From the NCBI RefSeq assembly GCF_007859865.1, contig NZ_SJPI01000004.1:1-64000 (forward strand): a DNA stretch of 64,000 bases, given 5' to 3'. The notes beneath the pieces were generated by a model. The model ran no database searches and was not told the origin of the DNA. It saw only the letters and a program-made list of their open reading frames with translations. This DNA is from Rubripirellula amarantea. Its GTDB lineage: Bacteria > Planctomycetota > Planctomycetia > Pirellulales > Pirellulaceae. The position numbers and the translations under genes are program-made. Below, one piece after another: positions 27,551 through 36,405 of this stretch (positions within the stretch are counted from its first letter, which is position 1; the number at the start of each line of letters is the position of its first letter).

Positions 27551-28381
27551 TCATGCCGTCGAAACTGCTGGATTTTTCTGCGATGCCTGCCCACCGTCGG
27601 ATAGCTTCGCCCAAACCTTCTTGTCGGACAAAGTTGCACTCCCCGTGAGCGTTGAGAACGCGACATCAGCCGCATCTCGACCGACGCCAATGCGCACCAA
27701 ACCAAGCGTGGACGCTAATCGTGTTGGATCGAACAAGTACCACTGACCATCCAAGAACGCCTCCATGAATCCGTGATAGTCGGGTGGTTGTAAGTCAACG
27801 GCGTACCCCGAAACATATCGCGAGGGGATTCCAATGCCTCGACATAGGCTTATCGCAAGGTGAGCATAGTCGCGGCAAACGCCCGTCCGCTGCAGCAACA
27901 CGTCCGACGCGGTGGTCGTAACGACGGTGCTCCCCGGAGTGTAGTCGAGATGCTCGTACACCCAGTCACAGATAGCCTGAACACGGTCGAAACCAGGTCT
28001 GAGTTCGCCAAACTCTTCGAATGCAAATCGGGCCAGCATGTCGCTTTCGCAGTAGCGACTCGGATTCATGTACGTCAACACTTCGGGCGGCATCTGAGCC
28101 GCTTTCGACTCGCCAACGTCTCGAGGACGGTCCACCTCGGGGGTTAACTTAGCAATCGCTTCATAGGCGATGGTTAGCTCACATGGCTCGACAATGATTC
28201 GATGAAGCCGATTTCCTTCCATCCCAATCTGGCACTGCTCGACATCGACATCCGGCTCGACGCGAAGGCTTTCATCGCTGATGGACTGCCGTGACGTTGT
28301 TGCCGCAGCAATCTTTAGTAAGAACACCGTTGGCGCGTTCACTTGATAAACGAGCTTACTGCCGATCTCTATCTTGGTCAT
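27551..28381 (-). CDS. Transglutaminase-like cysteine protease family protein
   Basis: A 276-residue cytosolic protein. The start at 28381 is chosen because an AAAGGA site lies 7 bp upstream; the longer frame to 28444 adds a Cys-rich tail. An N-terminal beta domain is followed by the transglutaminase core: catalytic Cys in RTGVCRDYAHLAISLCR, His in YHGFMEAF and Asp in WYLFDPTR. Such proteins are regular neighbours of Anbu proteasome-like peptidases, and the Anbu gene lies immediately upstream (70 bp), so they probably act together. The usual ATP-grasp and alpha-E partners of that cluster are not here. Confidence 0.9.
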   Translation of the reverse strand: MTKIEIGSKLVYQVNAPTVFLLKIAAATTSRQSISDESLRVEPDVDVEQCQIGMEGNRLHRIIVEPCELTIAYEAIAKLTPEVDRPRDVGESKAAQMPPEVLTYMNPSRYCESDMLARFAFEEFGELRPGFDRVQAICDWVYEHLDYTPGSTVVTTTASDVLLQRTGVCRDYAHLAISLCRGIGIPSRYVSGYAVDLQPPDYHGFMEAFLDGQWYLFDPTRLASTLGLVRIGVGRDAADVAFSTLTGSATLSDKKVWAKLSDGGQASQKNPAVSTA

Positions 28382-28451
28382 GGGTAGTCCTTTGACTTCG
28401 CGTGAGCGTTCCCTGCACATGAAACAATGCAGTTGCTCGCGCATGCCGTGG

Positions 28452-29183
28452 TTAGTAAGTGCTGTTGTTATTTAGAAGCGGTAGTGCCCAATCCATTGGC
28501 AATGCATGCACCGAATCCGCAAGTGCTCTTGTCCAATGGGATATGGTTCCGGCTAGATCGGCTTCCGAGAATCGTTGAAAACGCGGAGACATGTCGTTGT
28601 TCCCAAGCACCGCCAAATCAATCGGATAGTCCACATCGGTCACACTGGTACACGTGGCGTCAAAGGCTAAGAGAGCCAAAGCGATGGCTTCCAAGAGTGG
28701 TGTCTGGCTGGTAAGCAAACGGTCGAGGATGGGTTTGCCGTAATACGTACGGCCAATGACAAAGTAGGGCGAATCCACTGCGACCTCGACCCAGTTGCCC
28801 TCGGGATAGACGTAGAACAGTTGAGGACTTTCATCCGCCGTTAGTCTTCCACCAATGATTGCGTGCATGTTGAAGGTATGGTTCGTCGCAGCGAGCGAGG
28901 GCCCGTCCTCTTCCTTCACACGTCGCAATTGGTCGCCGAAAAGGTTAGCGAATTGGTAAAGACGATCGCGAACGACATCCTCGCCACGGAGGGTCTCATC
29001 AACATAGGTCAGAGTTTTGTCGCGAACCGATCGCAAGCCACTTGTCATCGTGAACAACGCTTGACCGGCGTGTTGAAATTCTGCCAGCTTCTTTTTGTTC
29101 ACCTGTTCGCTGCCACGCACAATGCGTGTGTCGGCAAGCGCCACAATTCCTTCGTTGACCTTAATCCCGACACAGAACGTCAT
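28452..29183 (-). CDS. Anbu-type (ancestral beta-subunit) proteasome-like peptidase
   Basis: A 243-residue protein beginning MTFCVGIKVNEGIVALADTR, the form expected of Anbu, in which Thr2 becomes the N-terminal nucleophile after Met removal. D (in ALADTR) and K (in NKKKLAEF) fit the other active-site positions. SGLRSVRD, SFNMHAIIGG-like and GKPILDRLL segments support the family. Anbu assembles into open helical rings; its proteolytic activity and substrates are still debated. It is followed by the transglutaminase gene on the same strand, the classic partner, so the two are likely an operon. Confidence 0.88.
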   Translation of the reverse strand: MTFCVGIKVNEGIVALADTRIVRGSEQVNKKKLAEFQHAGQALFTMTSGLRSVRDKTLTYVDETLRGEDVVRDRLYQFANLFGDQLRRVKEEDGPSLAATNHTFNMHAIIGGRLTADESPQLFYVYPEGNWVEVAVDSPYFVIGRTYYGKPILDRLLTSQTPLLEAIALALLAFDATCTSVTDVDYPIDLAVLGNNDMSPRFQRFSEADLAGTISHWTRALADSVHALPMDWALPLLNNNSTY

Positions 29184-29303
29184 AGTTGAACTCTACAATT
29201 TGAGAATTGCTTGACTGCAGCAAGCATGAATTTGGCACCGCTTCATCCCAATCGAATGTCGTCGATCGGTTTGATGAGTGTCGAAAAAATAGGCACCAAT
29301 AAA

Positions 29304-29357
29304 AGGTTTGAACGAAGCACAAGGCTTGGACGAAGCACAAGGTTCTAACGAAGCACA
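29304..29357. repeat. 18-bp tandem repeat, 3 copies
   Basis: Units AGGyTtGrACGAAGCACA at 29304-29321, 29322-29339 and 29340-29357; each copy differs at a few positions. Confidence 0.9.
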
Positions 29358-30109
29358 TACCGGGCCAAACTACGGGGCAAGCAAATTTCTTAGCATCAGA
29401 CCGTCCTGCGTGAACTCTCAGTCGTTAGTTCACTCCATTGTCCGATGTTGACGCGTCCGTTGGCTGAGCCCTCTTCTGGGCCTGTTCCGTCCTCTGGATT
29501 GCGGCCGTTATGTGGTTGTCCACATCACCGAGATTCGGTTGACGATCCGTTAGCGTGCCGCCAACATGGGATCGTGACGAAGCCAAAAACTAGGGCGGGG
29601 ACCTTTCGTTGGTGTCGATAAGGACCCCCGATTGCAGGTTTGGAAGCAGAACCCTTGCTGCTAATCAATGCTCACTTCGCATGCTTTTTGAGCGATTCAA
29701 CTAGCCACCATGGCCACGACGGAGCCACTTAGGGAGGCAAAATCGGGGGGCAAAATTAGGGGCAGAACAAGAATTGCAATGTCGAGCTCAGCCAAACGTC
29801 GCGTTGATAGTTCATCTGATATAATACTAGTCAGCCCGAAAGTTTGCTTAGCCCGGCCTAGTCGTCCCCATTCTCGGTCGACAAGAGTCTGTAGTCGACG
29901 ACGAATCGCAGATGCAGATGAAGAACAGTCCGACAGTTTCAGCGAGCTTGGCGAACCTAAATATCCAACGGGTAAAACCAACTATGCGACAGACGCGATT
30001 CACGCGTGGATACAATTTTGTGTCGACGAGCTAGCGCGGTTTCCAACGTATCAACATGAAGCTTCCCAGCAGATCAGCTTGCCAAGATAATCATTGCTGT
30101 GACGCGAAG

Positions 30110-30157
30110 CCTGTTGAGGCAACGACTTGTTGAGTTGACGATCTGTTGAGTTAATAA
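30110..30157. repeat. 16-bp tandem repeat, 3 copies
   Basis: Units of the type CTTGTTGAGTTGACGA at 30110-30125, 30126-30141 and 30142-30157, about 100 bp upstream of the oxidoreductase start. Confidence 0.85.
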
Positions 30158-30253
30158 TTTCATCATCGTGATAGCTAGACCGACTAGCATCAGCGTTTCT
30201 CCTTCAATCAAAACCTCCTTACACGTTCCCCGACTTTCCCCGAGAGGATTTAT

Positions 30254-31624
30254 ATGACTTCTAAACGTACATTCAGCCGACGCGATTTCCTTCAGACGAC
30301 GAGTGCGGCGACAGCGGCTGGCGTTTTCATGGGCACGAGTGCCATCACTCGCGGGCAAGATTCGCCGAATGAGCGTCCTGTCTTCGCAACGATCGGTCTA
30401 CGCAATCAGGGCTGGACGATCACAAACAAGTCGACCCAGTTTGCTGACTTCGCCGCCTTCGCGGACGTAGACGCGACCGTTCTTGAAGAGAACCTTAAGA
30501 AGCTGGAAGAAAAGACCGGCAAGAAGGCTGACGGGTACAAAGACTATCGTGAAGTCCTCGATCGCGATGATATCGATGCCGTCATGATTGCGGCACCCGA
30601 TCACTGGCACACGAAAATTTCGGTCGAAGCGATGTTGGCCGGCAAGGACGTCTACTGCGAAAAACCGTTGACGTTAACGATTGACGAAGGCAAATTGATC
30701 GAAAAGGTGGTGAAACAAACCGGACGCGTCTTCCAAGTAGGAACGATGCAGCGAACCGAATGCGAGCACCGATTCTTGAAAGCGATCGCGTTGATTCGCG
30801 ACGGCAGGATCGGAGACATCCGCAAGGTTACTTGTGGCATTAACGGAGCCACGGGATCGCCGGTCATCCCGGCCATCGATGTCCCGGAAGGACTTGATTG
30901 GGACATGTGGCTCGGCCCTGCACCTAAGGTTCCTTATCGAGCCTTGCCAGAAATGCGTGAAGGCTACGGCGGCGGCGTGCCACTTTACACCAACTGTCAC
31001 TACGCTTGGCGGAACTGGTACGAGTACTCTGGCGGACAAATGAACGACTGGGGTGCTCACCACGTTGACATCGCAACCTGGGCGTTGGGTGCTACCGACA
31101 CAGGTCCTAACACGATCACGCCCGTGAGCTACTCGCTGCCCGTGGACTACAAAGATGGCTATCCGACCGTCAGCGATCAGTACAATTCGCCGACCAAGTT
31201 TGAAATCCGAGCCAACATGCCCGGTGACATTCCGATGATCATCACCAGCGAAGGCGACAATGGAATCCTCTTTGAAGGAACGAAGGGCCGCTTCTTTGTC
31301 AATCGCGGCAAGCTAGCCGGCAAACCGGTTGAGGACTTGGAAAACAATCCGTTGCCCGAAGGCGCCGTGGAAGAAGTCTACGGCGGTCCAGTTAGCCAGA
31401 ACCACACGGAAAACTTCATCGATGCAATGGCTTCGCGAAAGCAGCCGATTTCCGATGTGTGGACTCACAACCGTATGCTTGAAACTTGCCACCTTGCCAA
31501 TATCGCAATTCGGCTCGGTCGTGAACTGAAGTGGGATCCCACCAAGCGCGAGATCATTGGCGACGACGAAGCCAACGCGTTCCTTTCGCGTGAAAGTCGT
31601 GACGGTTACGAAATCAACATGTAA
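30254..31624 (+). CDS. Gfo/Idh/MocA family oxidoreductase, Tat-exported (paralogue 2)
   Basis: A 456-residue protein with the Tat signal FSRRDFLQTTSAATAAGVFMG and a good ribosome site (AGAGGA, about 8 bp upstream). It has the same layout as the protein at 6529-7896: ERPVFATIGLRNQGW, ATPDHWH-like AAPDHWH, EKPLTLTIDEGKLIEKVVK, GYGGGVPLYTNCHYAWRNWYEYSGGQMNDWGAHH and the ending KWDPTKREIIGDDEANAF. The two are clearly recent paralogues. Cofactor binding and sugar oxidation are inferred from the family. Two hairpins follow the stop codon. Confidence 0.9.
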   Translation: MTSKRTFSRRDFLQTTSAATAAGVFMGTSAITRGQDSPNERPVFATIGLRNQGWTITNKSTQFADFAAFADVDATVLEENLKKLEEKTGKKADGYKDYREVLDRDDIDAVMIAAPDHWHTKISVEAMLAGKDVYCEKPLTLTIDEGKLIEKVVKQTGRVFQVGTMQRTECEHRFLKAIALIRDGRIGDIRKVTCGINGATGSPVIPAIDVPEGLDWDMWLGPAPKVPYRALPEMREGYGGGVPLYTNCHYAWRNWYEYSGGQMNDWGAHHVDIATWALGATDTGPNTITPVSYSLPVDYKDGYPTVSDQYNSPTKFEIRANMPGDIPMIITSEGDNGILFEGTKGRFFVNRGKLAGKPVEDLENNPLPEGAVEEVYGGPVSQNHTENFIDAMASRKQPISDVWTHNRMLETCHLANIAIRLGRELKWDPTKREIIGDDEANAFLSRESRDGYEINM

Positions 31625-31656
31625 TCGTCCTTCGATCGTTTGAAGCCAACCTACAT

Positions 31657-31678
31657 GCACGTTGCAATGTCAACGTGC
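31657..31678 (+). repeat. Inverted repeat after the oxidoreductase
   Basis: GCACGTT (31657-31663) and AACGTGC (31672-31678) are perfect complements with an 8-nt loop. It lies 11 bp before the stronger terminator hairpin. Confidence 0.6.
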
Positions 31679-31688
31679 TAGAATTTAC

Positions 31689-31712
31689 AGCAGGGCCTTA
31701 TGGCCCTGCTTT
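31689..31712 (+). terminator. Intrinsic terminator-like hairpin
   Basis: AGCAGGGCC (31689-31697), loop TTAT, GGCCCTGCT (31702-31710), followed by TTCGTT. The strong GC stem 65 bp after the oxidoreductase stop fits a rho-independent terminator with a short T tract. Confidence 0.8.
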
Positions 31713-31858
31713 CGTTGACATCGGCGATCCCATTCGCCGAGCGATGACGTGAGTGCCAGGACGCGTTTGTTCGTCACTTGTTCGAACGTCTGACACCATC
31801 GCAGGAAAGGATCACGCGTCCGGCAGCGAGTTACACCCGCCACAGGGGTCCACAAGCA

Positions 31859-32851
31859 TCACTTGTGTCGAGCCACCAAGTCTGCGATTAAAGGCTTCGA
31901 TTTGCCGTAAGAAACCAGGGCAATGTCGAGATTATGATCGTGATATTTTTCGATTGCCCGCTCGATCGCCGCGATAATCCATTCGTCGCGATTGCCAAAG
32001 ACGCCACCACCGACCAGGGTCAAGAAGACCTTGTTCACACCACTTTGTGACGCGTTCAAAACGGCGCTGCAGATCGTAGCTTCATACGTTGCATCGAGCA
32101 CCAATTTGGCGAAATGGGTCCAGTTTTCTGTGGGTTGCTTTCCGTAAGCGACGGGCAGGCCCGAACAGTAGATTTGCGACACGTGATGCCCCGCGCCGGC
32201 GAGCGTGACCTCGGCATTCCACTGCAAACCAATTCGCAGTTCACCTCGCAATGCCTCTAGTTCTGTTTCACTGGCCGAAGACAATCGATCAGTGATTTGC
32301 TCGAGCCCCATGTCCGTGGGAAAGAGATAGCCGTTCTTCATCGACCAGAGTTGATCGTTTGTATTGGCCAAACGCTCACCCAAGTCCGCGGAACAATCAA
32401 TCTGTCGTTCCGCGGTTTGCCCGATCGTATCGCCAACGCGTGCAAAGTAGTTCCGGTAGATCGTGCCGGCGCCGCACGCAATCGCGCAAGCGGGCCCCTG
32501 AGTATGATCGTTCTCGTAAATTCCTACACCCTGCTCGGGCGTCACTGAAGGACTGCTCATCTCAAGCAAGTTGAATTGCGACGCGACTTGAAACAACGCA
32601 CCCGCGTTTTCAGCGTTGCGATGCAAGTGCCGAACATCGCCAATGACTTCACAAAATGTCGTACGGCCAGGCACCCAGTTTGACTCAGCGACTCGGGACC
32701 GAAGTTCGTCAAGTTTTGGCGTTTCCAAACGACCATACGCAATGCGGTTTCCATTGGGGCAAACGATACGATCACCATCAACCGACAGTTCACTTTGAAC
32801 CTGTTGCGGGGAAATTTCCTTGATCCCAGTAATGTCTTCAAACCAAGTCAT
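31859..32851 (-). CDS. Conserved uncharacterised protein, possible macrodomain-like fold
   Basis: A 330-residue cytosolic protein beginning MTWFEDITGIKE. The frame extends to 32902, but the Met at 32851 gives the natural start. I recall similar proteins as a widely spread unknown family with NAGALFQVASQFNLLEM, YENDHTQGPACAIACGAGTIYRNYF and a C-terminal VFLTLVGGGVFGN...WIIAAIERAI. The Gly-rich loops GAGTIYRN and GGGVFGN recall the ADP-ribose-binding loops of macrodomains, but that is inference from pattern only. There are no export signals and no operon partner; it converges on the oxidoreductase at 30254-31624. Confidence 0.7.
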   Translation of the reverse strand: MTWFEDITGIKEISPQQVQSELSVDGDRIVCPNGNRIAYGRLETPKLDELRSRVAESNWVPGRTTFCEVIGDVRHLHRNAENAGALFQVASQFNLLEMSSPSVTPEQGVGIYENDHTQGPACAIACGAGTIYRNYFARVGDTIGQTAERQIDCSADLGERLANTNDQLWSMKNGYLFPTDMGLEQITDRLSSASETELEALRGELRIGLQWNAEVTLAGAGHHVSQIYCSGLPVAYGKQPTENWTHFAKLVLDATYEATICSAVLNASQSGVNKVFLTLVGGGVFGNRDEWIIAAIERAIEKYHDHNLDIALVSYGKSKPLIADLVARHK

Positions 32852-33040
32852 GTCGTTCCGTCGGAATTCCAGGGTGTGACAGTATGCAAAGTGAGATCGC
32901 ACAGTACGATCAAATTATTAGAACGATACGAGAGGACGTCGACCGCCCAACGCGACCTACTAAACCGAATTCCTAGTCGCGAACTCACGGGTTCGACACG
33001 GATGAAGCTTCTAAGGTTCGACGTGTGATGCCTAACTCAA

Positions 33041-34468
33041 CTACTTTGCGGCAGCTTTCAATTCAGCAAATCGTCCACGCATCTCAGCTAACTTGGTTTG
33101 ATATTGGGCGTTCGCAGCAAGATCATTCTCTTCCATGGGATCGGCACTCAGATCAAAGAGTTGCTCGCGATCAAATTCAGGCCAGTAAAAGTACTTCCAG
33201 TTCTTTCGCACCAGGGCTTCGGATGCGGGAATAAAATCCGTACTGTTCAGCATCGGATGTTCGTAGAAAAACTCCGTCCGCCACTCCGGTTTGTCCTTCA
33301 ACAAGTACAGTGGGCTCAGGTCTTGCCCTTGCATGTTCTCGGGAGCGTCGATACCGGTGGCTGCCAAAATGGTGGGGGCAAGATCCACATTCAACGTGAA
33401 TTCATCGTTGGTTTGCCCAGCGGTATTCTTTGACATGCGCGGGTCGCGAACGATCAGCGGCACTCGAATGCTTTCTTGATGCGGGTACCATTTGTCCGCG
33501 AGTCCGTGTTCAGCATGGTAGTAGCCGTTATCGGTGGTGAAAATCACTAATGTATTTTGATCCAATCCCTGCTTCTTGAGCTCGGCAAGAATGTTTCCAC
33601 AAGTCGTGTCGACTTCCGTTGCCAAGCGATAGTAGTTCTTCATCATCGATTGATACTTCTCCGGCGTATCGAATCGCCAGTGCCAGCGATTGCGACCTTC
33701 ATTCTTCTCGTTCCCGACAAAATCAGGTAGCCGTTCAAAAGATGCTTGGGTTGCATTTTCTGCAACCGGAATCGTGATGTCTTCGTAGAGTTGCATGCTT
33801 TCGGGCTGAGGCAGAAACTGAAGCGGACTGGAATCCTCGGCATGAGTAGCGAAGAATGCAACAGTCAGACAGAACGGTTTGTCACGAGGTCGTTCACGCA
33901 AGAAGTCCATCGCATCAACTTCATTCTTGCGGGTCACATGGATTTTGGTCCCATCGGGTTGGTTGATCCAATGCCTACCATAATACGACCGGCTAAAATC
34001 GAACTCGTTCGCTGGAATCGAACCGTTGTGCCACTTGCCAACATGGCCTACGTAATAGCCATTTTGTCGTAACAGACCCGGAAACGATTCCTCCCAGGGA
34101 GTTTGCCATGGTTTGAATGAGCGATTTCCGTGTCGTGACATCCATTGCCCCGTGAACAAACTCGCCCGACTGATCCCGCAAATCGATGTTGTGACACAGT
34201 TATGAGTGAACCGAACACCTTGATGGGCAAGCGCATCCAAAGTCGGTGTTTTCACAACGGGGTTTCCGGCAACTCCTAACGTGTCATGTCGCCAATCGTC
34301 AGCGTACAAGAGCAAAACGTTCATTGCTTCGTCGTTGGCGTGGGGAGACTCTTCCGCATTGGAGTCTTTGAGGTTTGATAGCGAAATCCCGACGAGCACG
34401 AGAGCAACCAACGCGGAAAACTTGCGACCGGCATTCATGGTTTTAATAAAGTTAGGCATGAAGATCAT
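33041..34468 (-). CDS. Secreted sulfatase
   Basis: A 475-residue protein of the alkaline-phosphatase superfamily. A signal region lies in the first 38 residues; Met codons at 34468, 34459 and 34438 are all possible starts and none has a clear ribosome site. The metal site YADDWRHD and the formylglycine motif [11 protein letters not shown] are present. The third motif position is Ile, not the usual Pro/Ala, which is a pattern I also associate with some planctomycete sulfatases. GKWHNG and [16 protein letters not shown] are also conserved. It likely removes sulfate from algal polysaccharides. It stands alone, 189 bp from the conserved unknown gene. Confidence 0.9.
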   Translation of the reverse strand: MIFMPNFIKTMNAGRKFSALVALVLVGISLSNLKDSNAEESPHANDEAMNVLLLYADDWRHDTLGVAGNPVVKTPTLDALAHQGVRFTHNCVTTSICGISRASLFTGQWMSRHGNRSFKPWQTPWEESFPGLLRQNGYYVGHVGKWHNGSIPANEFDFSRSYYGRHWINQPDGTKIHVTRKNEVDAMDFLRERPRDKPFCLTVAFFATHAEDSSPLQFLPQPESMQLYEDITIPVAENATQASFERLPDFVGNEKNEGRNRWHWRFDTPEKYQSMMKNYYRLATEVDTTCGNILAELKKQGLDQNTLVIFTTDNGYYHAEHGLADKWYPHQESIRVPLIVRDPRMSKNTAGQTNDEFTLNVDLAPTILAATGIDAPENMQGQDLSPLYLLKDKPEWRTEFFYEHPMLNSTDFIPASEALVRKNWKYFYWPEFDREQLFDLSADPMEENDLAANAQYQTKLAEMRGRFAELKAAAK

Positions 34469-35110
34469 TTTGTGGACTTGGTGGAGGCTCGCATCGCCTA
34501 TTGGTGGATCAATCTACAACATGACATCACTGGGGAAGATCGATTCCAATTCGGTGTGATTCAATTGAAGGACGCCATTCTAAACGAACCGCAATGACAC
34601 GTGACGCCGTTTGAGCACCGGCATGGCACAACCTTTCTCCATTTCAGCCGTCATCGCGTGACGTTGCCCCGTCCTGATGATTGCGTTTCGATCCTACGTT
34701 TGACACGTCCGTGCGTTGAATAATCATGCTCATCCCAGGACGGACGTCTTGTGTGGCTTCCGTGCAATACGCACGCCAGCACGATGGTCGTGGCCTCCTT
34801 TTCCGGAATACTCAGAATTCGATACTCGCGAGCTTCAAAAAATTACACCAACGACCTGATCTTCGATGCGGCTATGTTCGCATGAACGGAGCAAGAGCTA
34901 GATCATCAAGATTCGACTTTTACATAGAGTTTGCCGATTGAAAGGAATTCGGCGATTAGAGAGAGCGATTGGCAAGCCAGGCCAAAAAATCAGATGCTGC
35001 GTGCATATCAGAAATACCTACTCCACCGTCAAGCTGTTTTATCGCCATGATCGCTCAATCACGTCGATAGCCAAAAAGTGAGGAGCGGCTATCGGTCATC
35101 ATTTTACAGA
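34469..35110. other. Intergenic, nothing identified
   Basis: About 640 bp between divergent genes. The plus-strand frame 34726-34941 has no ribosome site or known product, and no repeat stands out. Confidence 0.45.
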
Positions 35111-36166
35111 ATGGATTTTAGAATGAAGTTACGGATGCCAATTAGACTAGCTGCGCTGATAGTGCTGGCGCTTAATGTCGCCAGCCAAGCCGACGACCAT
35201 ATGCGTTCGCGCGCTGACAAACATGCTCCGGCCGCGCTGATGGGCGACCACATCCATGATCCCGGTGAATGGATGGTTGAATACAAGTACATGAACATGT
35301 ACATGGACGGGAATCGTGCTGGTTCGCATCGTCTAAGTGACGCCGAATCGGTCGCATTCGGTGCGTCCAGCGATCCGGTTACCAACCGAGGTGCGTCACC
35401 CACCGCGATGACACATGAAATGCACATGCTTCATCTCATGCGAGGAATAACCGAAGACATCACTTTGTACACGATGATCATGATGCCTAGCATTACCATG
35501 GATCACATACGCGGTCCAATGAATCCGGCGGGTCCTGGCACATCGTTTACAACGCACAATAGTGGGTTTGGAGACTTAACGATCGGTGCGCTACTTCGAC
35601 TCTACACGGACGTTGACGATGACGTGATCTTTAATCTCGGTGCATCACTACCCACTGGTGACATCTTTAGAACCACGTCTGAACCAACCGGTGGTGCTGT
35701 TGAACAGCCGTTGCCGTACCCGATGCGTTTGGGCTCGGGAACATTCAATGCTCGTCCTGGAATCACCTGGAAGCACTACTATCAGTTTGGCTCGTTTGGC
35801 ACCCAGTTTCAAACGAACTTGCCGGTCGGTCGCAACTATCGCGACTATTCCATTGGCGACGAATTTCGACTGAATGCTTGGTACAGCCATCTGATCACAC
35901 ACAATCTCTCCACAAGCGTTCGACTAGAAAATCTCTGGCTTACCAACTATGACGGCGAAGACCCACAATCGACTGATGCACTCATTAGCACGAACGTCGA
36001 GAGCTTTCGGGGTGGATACTCACTGAATCTTGGATTGGGCATCGCAGCACTAGTCAGTGGACATCTGCTTAACGTCGAATTTGTGCCGACTTTGTATCAG
36101 GACCTTGACGGCATTCAGCTTGAAACGGATTGGTCCATTGCAGCAAGTTGGTCAAAGAGCTTTTAG
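35111..36166 (+). CDS. Met/His-rich outer-membrane transporter-like protein
   Basis: A 351-residue protein; starts at 35111 and 35123 (MKLRMPIRLAALIVLALNVASQA, a signal peptide) are both possible. The GTG at 35078 adds an unlikely prefix. The mature part is an amphipathic beta-strand barrel (GDLTIGALLRLYTDVDDDVIFNLGASLPTGDI, FGTQFQTNLPVGRNYRDYSIGDEFRLNAWYSH) ending in aromatic W-S-KSF, as outer-membrane proteins do. The N-terminal half is full of Met and His (MTHEMHMLHLMRG, YTMIMMPSITMDHIRG), suggesting copper or other soft-metal handling. It resembles the 'transporter' family annotated near metal-efflux genes. Confidence 0.72.
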   Translation: MDFRMKLRMPIRLAALIVLALNVASQADDHMRSRADKHAPAALMGDHIHDPGEWMVEYKYMNMYMDGNRAGSHRLSDAESVAFGASSDPVTNRGASPTAMTHEMHMLHLMRGITEDITLYTMIMMPSITMDHIRGPMNPAGPGTSFTTHNSGFGDLTIGALLRLYTDVDDDVIFNLGASLPTGDIFRTTSEPTGGAVEQPLPYPMRLGSGTFNARPGITWKHYYQFGSFGTQFQTNLPVGRNYRDYSIGDEFRLNAWYSHLITHNLSTSVRLENLWLTNYDGEDPQSTDALISTNVESFRGGYSLNLGLGIAALVSGHLLNVEFVPTLYQDLDGIQLETDWSIAASWSKSF

Positions 36167-36197
36167 ACAAATCGAGTCATTACGTACATTGTCTCAC

Positions 36198-36225
36198 GAT
36201 CGTGCTCGCCCAAGCAAGCACGATC
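36198..36225 (+). terminator. Hairpin after the transporter gene
   Basis: GATCGTGCT (36198-36206) and AGCACGATC (36217-36225) form a perfect 9-bp stem with a 10-nt loop, 32 bp after the stop codon. No T-run follows. Confidence 0.55.
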
Positions 36226-36360
36226 ATGGCTCGATCACAGGATGGTAGCGCCTAGCGTTGTTCATTCGACGCTATGGCTAGCCATTCATGGGCATTCATT
36301 CACGCCATGTAATTGCCGTCTCTTGGCATAAGCATATCGAGGCCGCTAAACGATCTGCCT

Positions 36361-36405
36361 GAGCCTCATTCACTTGAGGCTCATTCACACGAGTCTCATT
36401 CGCTC
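36361..36405. repeat. 15-bp tandem repeat, 3 copies
   Basis: Units GAGCCTCATTCACTT, GAGGCTCATTCACAC and GAGTCTCATTCGCTC. The last unit overlaps the nhaA stop codon (36396-36398), so the array lies at the 3' end of that gene. Confidence 0.9.

Larger units (their letters stand above)
29184..30253. other. About 1.07-kb intergenic region with tandem repeats
   Basis: No supported gene. The frames at 29710-30090 (plus) and 29697-29981 (minus) overlap each other and look random. Two tandem repeats (29304-29357, 30110-30157) and a GGCAAAAT-GGGG pair near 29735-29762 are the notable features. The right end holds the promoter of the oxidoreductase. Confidence 0.5.

Noticed and set aside
29710-30090. 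Plus-strand 126-codon ORF in the 1.07-kb gap
   Set aside because: Ser/Arg-rich, overlaps an equally long minus-strand frame, no ribosome site and no recognisable domain.
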